A DNA stretch of 64,000 bases from Campanula takesimana (taxonomy: Eukaryota; Streptophyta; Magnoliopsida; Asterales; Campanulaceae): contig JAOWBW010000439.1 in assembly GCA_026119855.1 (NCBI GenBank), positions 558,001 through 622,000 on the forward strand, written 5' to 3'. Of this stretch, positions 55,336 through 64,000 are shown in pieces. The position numbers and the translations under genes were made by a program. The notes under the pieces were generated by a model. The model did no database searches, was not told the origin of the DNA, and saw nothing but the letters and a program-made list of their open reading frames with translations. Position 1 is the stretch's first letter; each line of letters opens with the position of its first letter.

Positions 55336-58300
55336 ATGTTTATCTTTCAGGTCTCCTGCTTCACTGCGCACTCTTCACAAGCTAAAGCGCATATATGGTA
55401 CCTCGACAGTGGATGTTCTAGACACATGACTGGAGATGTCACCGCTCTTGAAGATGTGCATGAAGGAAGAGGTCCCTCTGTAACTTTTGGAGATAACAAC
55501 AAAGGGTACATAGTTGGATATGGAAGAATCAGAAAAGATAAAGTGTGTATTGAGAAAGTTGCGCTCGTTGAAGGTCTCAAGCACAACCTGCTCTTCATAT
55601 CACAATTCTGCGATAAAGGTTTGGAATGCCACTTCACTGCAACGCACTGCTACATCAAAGATGGCATATCCGGACTAACTTTGCTCACAGGGACTCGTAA
55701 GACTAATGTTTACATTATTGATCTTACTGCTATAGATTCTATCACTAATCTCTGTTTTGTAGCAAAGAATGTAAGTGAAAGCAGCTGGCTATGGCATAAG
55801 CGCTTAAGTCATTTGAACTTCAAGTATTTGGCTAAGCTAGGAAGGGAAAATCTTGTCAAAGGACTTCCCAAAGTAGCTGACCATCATGACAGGAAATGCG
55901 CAGCATGCCAGCTCGGTAAACAACCTAAGCAGTCTTTCTCCAGCAAGATTGCCTCCTCAACTTCCAAATGTTTACAACTGCTTCACATGGACTTGTTTGG
56001 ACCGGTCACCACTGCGAGCATTGGAGGAAACAAATATACTTTAGTCGTGGTGGATGACTACTCAAGATACACATGGGTCGAAATGATGATATCCAAAGAT
56101 GACTGCTATGATATCTTGACTGCGCTATTTCGAAAGCTCCAAACTCAAAAAGAAGACGACATAGTGAGCGTGAGATCAGACAATGGAACTGAATTCAAGA
56201 ATAACGGTGTTGCTCAATACTGCGATGACCATGGAATTGATCATAATTTCTCTGCTGCTGGAGTTCCTCAACAAAATGGCGTTGTGGAAAGAAAGAATCG
56301 CACGTTGATTGAGGCTGGAAAAACAATGATAGCAGAAGCTAAGCTTCCAAAGTATTTCTGGGGAGAAGCTGTCAACAATGCTTGCTTTACTCAGAATAGA
56401 TCCCTCATCAACAAAGCCTACAACAAGACTCCATATGAGCTATGGAGAGGAAGAGCGCCCAACATTGCCTTTTTCAAGATTTTTGGCTGCGAATGCTATA
56501 TCCTCTACAATGGCAAAGATCATAGAGGTAAATTCGACGCCAAAGCAGATGAAGGTATTTTCGTTGGGTATGCCAAACATTCTAAAGCTTTTCGTGTTTT
56601 TAATAGAACTACTCTAGTAATTGTAGAATCTGTACATGTTACTTTTGATGAACATTCTCTCCTTGAGCCACATTTGGCTCCAAATGATTCTGATGATTCT
56701 GTTGAGAATGATGAGACAGGTACGCAGTCTCAAACTGCACCTGCGCAGAATGATTATCAAAACCAGAATCATGCAAGTCCATCTCATGCGCATACACCAG
56801 ATGCTGCGCCAGAAGTGACGACTCCTGATGCGCAAACTCCTCCTCCTGCGCATGATGCTTCTCCACTTCAACAAATCACTTTTGATGATCTTGCTGCTGG
56901 AACAAATGAAGTACCCATTGAAGATCTTCGTATTCCTACCACTCAACCTAACTTACCTCCCGAGGTTCGTGAAGTTAGAGATCATCCAACTTCAAACATC
57001 ATTGGTGATCTCAATGTAGGAGTTCGTACTAGGAGAGCATCAAATTTTGATAATGAATATCACTCCTTTATCTCTCAAATCGAACCAAAGAAGATTGACG
57101 AAGCGCTCCAAGATTTAAGCTGTGTTACTACTATGCAAGAAGAGCTTAACCAATTTGAGCGCTGCAAGGTTTGGACCTTAGTACCCAGACCTCATGATCA
57201 AGGCGTTATTGGTACAAAATGGGTATTCAGAAACAAGATGGATGAGAATGGAAGCATCACAAGAAACAAAGCAAGGTTGGTTGCGCAAGGCTATAGGCAA
57301 GAGGAATGAATCGACTACGATGAAACATTTGCGCCTGTAGCAAGACTTGAAGCTATAAGAATTTTCTTAGCTTATGCCTCTCACAAGAAATTCAAGCTTT
57401 ATCAAATGGATGTGAAGAGCGCATTTCTCAATGGTGAACTCCAAGAGACGGTCTACGTAGCACAACCACCTGGATTTGAAGATAACAGATTTCCAAATCA
57501 CGTCTTCAAGCTTCAAAAAGCTTTGTATGGACTTAAGCAAGCTCCAAGAGCATGTTACGATATGCTATCAAAATTCCTACTAGAGAAAGGCTTCAAGCGC
57601 GGTAAAATCGATACAACTCTTTTTATTGCTAAGTATAATGATCACTCTTTACTTGTTCAAATTTATGTCGATGATATTATATTTGGTTCTACTAATGAGT
57701 TACTTTGTAAGCGCTTTGAGAAGCTCATGAAAAGCAAGTTTGAAATGAGCATGATGGGAGAACTCACATTCTTCCTCGGGCTTCAAATCAAGCAATTGAA
57801 TGATGGCATCTTCATAAATCAAGCCAACAAGTACACAAGGGACTTAATCAAGAAATTTGGACTTGAGAATGCTAAAGCATACGACACTCCAATGGCCACA
57901 GGCAACAAACTTGACAAAGACTTGAAAGTTAAGAAAGTTGATCAAACTTTATACTGAGGTATGATTGGCTCTCTCCTTTATCTTACTGCAAGTAGGCCAG
58001 ATATTATGTTTAGTGTTTGTGTCTGTGCGCGCTATCAAGCGGACCCTAGAGAAGCGCACTTAACTGCTGTTAAACGCATTATTCGTTATCTTTCTGGAAC
58101 TGTTAACCTTGGACTTTGGTACACCAAAGATTCGAATTTCGATTTGCTAGGTTATTCAGACGCAGACTACGCAGCATGCACTATTGACAGGAAGAGCACA
58201 AGTGGAACTTGTCATTTCCTTGGGAATCGACTTGCACGGGCAAGCAAGAAGCAAGCTGCGGTGTCCATCTCCACTACAGAAGCTGAATACATTGCTGCTG

Positions 58301-58608
58301 GAAGCTGCTGCTGCCAAATCCTATGGATGAAGCAACAACTAGTGGACTATGGAATTCATAAAGCAAACTGCCCAATATTCTGCGATAATATGTCCACCAT
58401 AGCTGTCTTCAACAATCCTGTCATGCATTCAAAGACAAAGCACATCGACATCAAATATCACTTTCTCAAGGACCACATGGAAAAAGGAAACATTCATTTA
58501 GAGCACGTGGGCACAGATAATCAAATTTCTGATATCCTTACAAAGGCTCTTGACGCAAAGAGATTTGTATTCTTGAGAGGAGAAATGGGTATGCTTGAAC
58601 TTAGCTAA
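55336..58608 (+). CDS. Copia pol: protease, integrase, reverse transcriptase, RNase H, two nonsense codons
   Basis: One frame from 55336 to 58608 with TGA at 57307-57309 and TGA at 57955-57957. Protease DSGCSRHMTGD; GAG-pre-integrase LWHKRLSHLNFKYLAK; integrase with zinc-binding CAACQLGK, HMDLFGPV (first Asp), RSDNGTEF (second Asp) and NGVVERKNR (Glu); reverse transcriptase with MDVKSAFLNG and YVDDIIFG; RNase H with DADYAACTIDRKS, STTEAEYIA and DILTKAL. Order PR-IN-RT-RH is Copia. The first TGA replaces a Gly codon, the second fits C-to-T change of a CGA. Apart from these the protein is complete, in contrast to the deleted copy on the minus strand. Confidence 0.92.
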
Positions 58609-59108
58609 ACTGTCCATATGATTTGTTAATATTAATAATCTCGTGTTTGCTTGATAAAATATTCATCATAGGTCAAGATCCATGCTTCTGCGCAACCCCT
58701 GCGCAGTACTCCATTTGCGCATGACTCTAAATGTTAATCTATTTTAAGAATCTATTGAGCTATTTACAGCTCTGCGCATGATTTTAACATGCGCACACTT
58801 CGTGGATCGCAGGTAAGTCTTCTATTTATTAGAAATTGCACTTAGGTCCCTGACTGAAAAGTCAACGCTTAGTTCACAAGGGTACTTGTGCAATTAAAAT
58901 TTTCCCTCGCCTTATTTTTGAAATTTCTTGGGAAATTACGCTTTTGCCCCTGCGCATGTCCCATTATCATTAAATGCAAACGGCCATTAATGATAGCGCC
59001 TGTTAGAATTCCTGATCAACATTTATGTGGGAGTTGATATGACTGTGACCTGCCTAGTCCTACTCACTCACTTGCGCGTCAGGTCTGCGCACGCACGTTC
59101 CCTATTCA
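58609..59108 (+). other. Noncoding spacer between pol and third-gene promoter
   Basis: No open frame of note. TGCGCA words occur at 58688, 58699, 58716, 58772, 58790 and 58953. Confidence 0.6.
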
Positions 59109-59402
59109 GCCACGTGGCTTTGCTATCGTGCGCCTCTGCGTTTTTCACCAAATTCGCCGGCTTTTACCAAACCGCCTCGCTGACGTCATGCGCCTTTTCC
59201 CTTTTTGGTATAAATCATTTTGACTCTTCTCCTTTTCTCTCTTTCCTGCTCTCTCTCTCTTTCAAATTCATCCTTTTTCTCTCCTCTGCAACCTACTCTC
59301 CATCTCCCAATCATTTCCTTTTCTTCTCTCCTTGACTTTTCTCTCAATCACTGCAAAACTCTTCTCTCTCTTCCCTTTTCTAAAACCCTAGTTTCTTTTA
59401 AA
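59109..59402 (+). promoter_or_regulatory. Putative internal promoter and leader of the third gene
   Basis: A palindromic G-box GCCACGTGGC (59109-59118), a perfect bZIP-type TGACGTCA (59181-59188) and TATAAAT (59209-59215) occur in order, followed by a CTCTCT-rich leader of nearly 190 bases to the ATG at 59403. These are standard plant promoter elements in the right order and spacing. Activity is inferred. Confidence 0.62.
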
Positions 59403-62400
59403 ATGGCTCCCCGAAAATCGAAAGCTAAGGTAGTTGGTGAGATCCATAAACCTGTTGAAGAGGTTCCTCCTCCAGAAGCTAAAACTATTGACGACATGGT
59501 AACAATTTCTGGACCTTGAACTCATTTTCTGTTTATCTGCCATTGTTATGTCTCGAGCTCTTAAAAGCTCCCTTTTTCGATTTTGCTCTTATCTATTAAT
59601 CATTTTTGAAATCGTCTGTTGTTTTGAGTTCGTCCCTCTCTGATCTACCTTTGTATGTACTTTATTTCACGATCAGTACTGTTTTCATATGTTTTCTGCA
59701 AAAATTTTCGTTCGAAAACCTCTGAGACAGACGAACAGTTATTCTCGATTTCTGGGCTAAATGTTTTGTTTTTGGAAAACTTGTTTTCTTAGTTTTTTTT
59801 CGTCTCTGAAATGTGGTTATTTCAATATCCTTTTTGTCCTTTTTGGTCAAACTTTGATTTTTAGTGTTCTTGGTGTTCTTCGTGTTCATATTTTATTATT
59901 CCGTGTTCATCAAGTTCTTATTTTCTCTCTTGATTTGGGTCGCCTTATACCTCTGAGTGTTTGCGCTTTTGCGCATATCTTTTTCATTTGTTTCCTATGG
60001 AGATGCTGCGCATACGTGTATCTGCGCATGCGCTTCGCTCCATGTGTCATTCTTGACTAAACTATTCTTATTTTGCGCAGAATTCTTTCTACTTCCTACA
60101 AGGTTGGGAACTAGATCTTGCTGCGCTACACAAAGATGCTGTCGGACGCAGGATTGTTCATCTTATGGATTCTTCCGGCATCTTACCTCTCTTTACACTG
60201 GCTCAGGACTTCTATGTCCCGTCTCTTGTAGACGAGTTCTTTGAGAATGCAGAGAGAGTCACCATGACGCACAAGCAGACTAGAGAAAAGATTGATGTTA
60301 TCTGCTCAGTCGTTCGAAATTTTTCAGTGCGCATTGTCCCTGCGTCACTTAAAAAGCTTTGCGGATTTAAGGTTGATGATGCGCCAGAAGCCTATTCTGA
60401 AGCTAAACAAAACAAGCTTGCACAGAAACTGGTTGGGGAACCTTCTCTGGTTAAGAAGTGGAGCGTTCATGATCGCAAGGAATTTGGTGAGGTGATGTAT
60501 CACCTTTGCACCATTATTGGCGACTCCGTAAACTGCAAAAATGGAAATAAGGGCAAGTTCATTTCCAAGCAGTGGGCTTATTGTGCTGCGGTCTATAATG
60601 GCGATGCTCTAGACTGGTCCTCTGTTCTTTTTGACGAGCTATGAGACGCATCGGAGAGCTATGACAAGCGCATGGACAAGAAAGTAGCCAAGTACAGAAC
60701 TCACTGTAGGCTATTATCCAAGTTTCTGATGAATGTCTCTGAGCTGCGCACATTCGTGCAAAAGCGTCCTGATCTCAAAGTCCCCTGCACCAAGACCTAT
60801 TCCATCTCTCACCTCTACTCTCTGCGCAATGAAATTGGTCGCAGTGATTATCGCAAGATCTGGAACAAGGACACCAGCCCAGACAAGGAAGATTGGGTTG
60901 ATAGTGATGATGATGATGAAGCCCCTCAACCCAAAGCAAAGAACACTGTCGCGTAGCCTTCGAAGGCCACTGCGCCTACTGAGGCTGAAACTGCTGCTGC
61001 GCAGGCAAAGCGCAAAGGCAAAGGTATTGCAGATCCTGCGCCAGAAAAGGTGAAGGAAATTCCAAATGTCAGATCAACTGCTGGGATTAAAATTGGATCT
61101 GACTTACCGCCCCCTGCTCCCAAACCTTCAAAGAAGCGCAAAGATCCTCCTGCGCCTGCTCCCTCTCCTGCCAAAACCAAGAAAAAGCCTGCATTTACCA
61201 GACTTCCTCCTGTGGCTGCTCTGGTTGAAGAAGACAGCGAGTCTCGGATGGATGGGACTGCTGCGGATGCTGCGGATGATACCGCGCAGGGGAAGCAAGA
61301 TCCAAAGGCTGCTGAAGCCCCTCCTGCTCAGGGTACCGGAGATAGTGATGATTGGATGGATGAAGCTTTTCCAGTCTCCGGTACGCCTGCCAAGACCGTT
61401 GCTGCTGCACCTGCTAAGAATGATCCTCCTCGAACTCCGCGCATGAAACAGGTTGTGCGCAGCACTGCGAAAGGACAGCCGAAAGCTGCGGCTCCTCCTT
61501 GTCCTGAACCATCATCAAGTGCCTTTCAACGCCTAAATATTCCGGTTGGAAATACTCAACCTGGCACCTCTGTCCTTCATGATGATTTGGACTTGGAAGA
61601 TGAGGATGCGGATGAGGTTACCAAGTCTGCGCAGGGCGATGATGCTGCGCAGCAAGCTACTGTTGATCCTCTTGAAGGGGAAAAGGAAGGAAATGTGCGC
61701 ACAACTGATACAGATAGCAGCAGCACGCACTCATCTACGCATAGGTCTCCTGCTGCTGATCCTATTCATCTCACTCCCAAACAACCTTCTCCAACGCACT
61801 CTCCTCCCAAAGTCTCTCCTCCTCCAGCTCAAGCTATTCCTTCCGTTCCTACAGTATCTACTTCCTCTCTATCTTCCTCCGCTGATCTACGCCAAATTCT
61901 CCAGGCTCTCAATACCATTCAAGTCAACCAGGTTGCTGCGCAGTCCCAAATGACTCAACTTATTACTGCGCAGACAGCTATCCAAGAGCAACTTGATGCG
62001 CAGCGTTTGGAGATTGTTGCCATTAAGGGGGAGAATATATCAAAGGCAAGTACCTCCGCCTCCGCTGGCCCCTCTGCGCAGCGCGTCCCTGATGCTTTAG
62101 ACCAAATGGTCCTGGACGCATTGAAGTCAATAGCTGGGATGCTTGAAAACGTCTGCACCTATACCGCTATCAATGATGGGTTTATAGGACTGCTTAAGCG
62201 TCTGAGCAAAAGCTTGGCCGATGGGTTGCATGAAGGGTTTGCTGGGATGGAAGCGATGATGTTGGAGAAATTGGAACAAGGTGGTCCCGGTCCTGCGCAT
62301 GCCAATACGCTTAATATGGAAAGTGTCAGGGAGTGCATAACTCAAGCGATGACTGATTTCGCTGATGGGTTCAACGCTAGGATGGATCAAGCCATGTTCG

Positions 62401-62720
62401 ATATTCAAGCCAGCGTGAACACTCAGCGCCTCCACACTGACCAAAGACTCGAAGCAACGCAGGCCACCGTCATCAGCACTATTGAAGCTGCTGAGCAGTC
62501 TTATTTTAATCAGATGACGGGACATCAAATGCAGTGCAGAGCCAACTTCCTAGAGCTGCGAGAAGATAACGGAGATATGCGCAGAGGAATGGCTACCTAT
62601 GTCGGTGAGGCTGTAGCGTTCAGAGAAAGATTTCAAGAACTGAAGATTGAACTTATGAATAAGTTCAACAGTCTGCAGAATGAGCTGCGTGAAGCCTTGC
62701 ACCGGATCAACATAGACTAG
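59403..62720 (+). CDS. Third gene (env-position ORF) of the plus Copia element, two exons, two nonsense codons
   Basis: Exon 1 59403-59498 (32 codons, MAPRKSKAKV to DDM, ATG|GTAAC); intron 59499-60080 ending TTTTGCGCAG; exon 2 60081-62720 in one phase-0 frame with TGA at 60642-60644 and TAG at 60954-60956. About 910 residues. N-terminal domain: GILPLFTLAQDFYVPSLVDEF, later EFGEVMYHLCTIIGDSVNCK and KQWAYCAAVYNG. Then acidic DSDDDDEAPQ, a long Ala/Pro/Ser-rich part, and a helical C-terminus (coiled-coil-like, ELREDNGDMRRGM to LQNELREALHRIN). Homologous along the N-terminal domain, and identical in exon plan, to 8765-12021. No membrane segment seen. SIRE-type env-like ORFs occupy this position; real role unknown. 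Confidence 0.78.
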
Positions 62721-63063
62721 GTTCTATGTATTTTTTTGTTTTTGCGCAAAATATTTCTTTTTGTGCGCATTTTTGTTTTTCTTATTCAAACTTGTAATCT
62801 GCAACTCCTTACATTTCAAGTTTTAATGAGAAAAATCGCATCATGTGTTTCCAAAACTTTGTTCAATTCAAACTCTTTGTTTGTGGAACAATGACTGCAT
62901 TATTTCAACCCATGCGCATAATCTTAACTGTTCATATTTTTAACGCATAATGTTTAAACATTCAGTTTAAACGCATACTTAAAACTAAAACTCATATTAT
63001 TTGTATGCGCTGAATGATATTTCTGTCTTTCCCTTTTCGTTAGCTAATCTTTTGGATAGACTA
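62721..63063 (+). other. 3' untranslated DNA of the third gene
   Basis: No coding sequence. TGCGCA-like words at 62743, 62764, 62912 and a TATGCGC at 63005. Confidence 0.55.
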
Positions 63064-63202
63064 GAAATCTATGACATTGGCTAGTGTGTGCATTGACTTG
63101 AGACATGATTTGCTATTCACATCTTTATGGACATGTTATTATCAAGTACAATGAATTGCCTTTGTTATAGTAGGTAATGGCATCAATCATTTAGGGGGAG
63201 AT
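63064..63202 (+). other. Conserved 3' noncoding block and polypurine tract
   Basis: GTGTGTGCATTGACTTG, TTATTATCAAGTACAATGA and TTTGTTATAGTAGGTAATGG precede the polypurine tract TTAGGGGGAGAT at the 3' LTR edge. Matches 8314-8455 (minus) closely. Confidence 0.8.
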
Positions 63203-64000
63203 TGTTGGGTATGCTTACTTCTTAACCCTCCTATTTTGTGGTAGAATTGATTGATACCATCACCTATTAATATTTTATGGACTTTAGGACCCTATGTAAG
63301 AAGTTTTATAACTTCATTTTTTTTAGCTTAGTCCATTTTATAGTATAGGCTTAGAACATAGGGCTCGGAGCGAATTGGAATGAAGATCTAAGCAAGACTG
63401 TGGACCCTGCGCAGGACGACTCCGCGCAGTACACCACTGTGCAGGTCTCTCCTGCGCAGTATTCTATCTTGCTCAGCTTTCGATACATTCAGATCACCTA
63501 ACTTGGAAAACGCTTTGAAGATGTACGCTTTTAAGAGTGCTAAGGTGTGCATAAACGACAAAACAAGCACACTTAGCAGATCCAACGGTGGAGACACGCT
63601 CAAAGAGAGATATGTCAAATGAAGACAGCTGTCAACCTTCTAGAAAAAGCTTTTGAATTTGGTCTTCATGCTCAGTCTCCAACGGCTCTATATACCTGCG
63701 CACCAATCATATTGTGTAAGGTCATCAACTTTGATCAGAGCCCCAACGGCTATAAAGGACAGCTGCGCACCAATCATATCGTGCCAGCTCATCGTCCTTG
63801 CTCAGAGCTCCAACGGCTATATTCAAGCTCTCAGCTATAAATAGCCAGCTCATCTTCATTTTCAAGTTGCTAGAGTTTGTGCTTTCTAATATCCTTGAAG
63901 TTCTGAAGATTGCTGCTTACTATTCACAGATTCAAGATCAACCTTCAAACCTTCATACCTTCAAACTCCTGCCCAGATCCTAAGCCTTAAATCACCAGAA
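63203..64000 (+). repeat. 3' LTR of the plus-strand Copia element, cut by window end
   Basis: TGTTGGGTATGC onward, aligned with 51498-52295 with about 13 differences. One TGCGCA of the 5' LTR (51733) is TGTGCA here (near 63438), a CpG-type change. Confidence 0.93.

Larger units (their letters stand above)
51498..64000 (+). mobile_element. Sirevirus-like Copia retrotransposon with third gene, cut by window end
   Basis: Complete 5' LTR, tRNA-iMet primer site, gag, pol, third gene, polypurine tract and the first 798 bp of the 3' LTR, all on the plus strand. The available LTR stretches differ at about 13 of 798 positions, about 1.7%. Gag, pol and the third gene each carry a few nonsense codons but domain content is complete, so it is a fairly recent, now defective copy. 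TGCGCA words are spread over the whole element, including coding parts. The 5-mer before the 5' LTR is AGGGG; its partner lies outside the window. Confidence 0.94.

Overview
The window looks like nuclear DNA of a flowering plant, almost certainly a eudicot. It has intron-rich genes for plastid-type and chromatin proteins, GT-AG introns, Copia and Athila LTR retrotransposons, and many hAT, mariner/Stowaway and PIF-type MITEs. No species is claimed. Only three host loci are visible; the rest is mobile DNA, much of it nested.

Layout. 1-2566: 5' part of a small-LTR Copia element (minus). 2567-6230: AT-rich DNA, an inverted-repeat element, a CT-rich repeat and a 1.8 kb minisatellite. 6231-21395: a SWD2/WDR82-like (S2Lb-type) WD40 gene on the minus strand, split by a solo LTR (6320-20591) that is itself split by a 13.1 kb Sirevirus-like Copia element (6409-19531, minus) carrying a hAT MITE in one LTR. 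22400-24212: mariner MITE containing a hAT MITE containing another hAT MITE. 24537-44026: a five-exon J-domain gene (plus) whose third intron holds a mariner MITE, then a hAT element, then a complete Athila-type Gypsy element (28908-40693); intron 4 holds a solo LTR. 45001-48420: a seven-exon DUF1230/CGLD27-like plastid gene (minus), convergent with the J-domain gene and carrying a 1-base frameshift. 50238-51080: PIF/Harbinger-like element. 51498-64000: a second Sirevirus-like Copia element (plus), cut by the window end.

Most interesting signal. The two Sirevirus-like elements are different families but share a third gene 3' of RNase H. In both it appears to have its own TATA promoter, a TC-rich leader, a tiny first exon starting Met-Ala-Pro and ending exactly ATG|GT, one phase-0 intron, and a long second exon with a conserved N-terminal domain, an acidic/proline-rich middle and a coiled-coil tail. 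Each element is also saturated with its own short motif, in LTRs, untranslated DNA and coding DNA: TGCGGTC in the minus element, TGCGCA in the plus element. A conserved third protein paired with a family-specific scattered motif resembles sequence-specific self-recognition (as for VANC proteins of VANDAL elements). That functional link is inference.

Limits. Splice sites were placed by eye from GT/AG, phase and protein continuity. Several otherwise good reading frames are broken by one-base changes in short homopolymers, so some frameshifts may be assembly errors.
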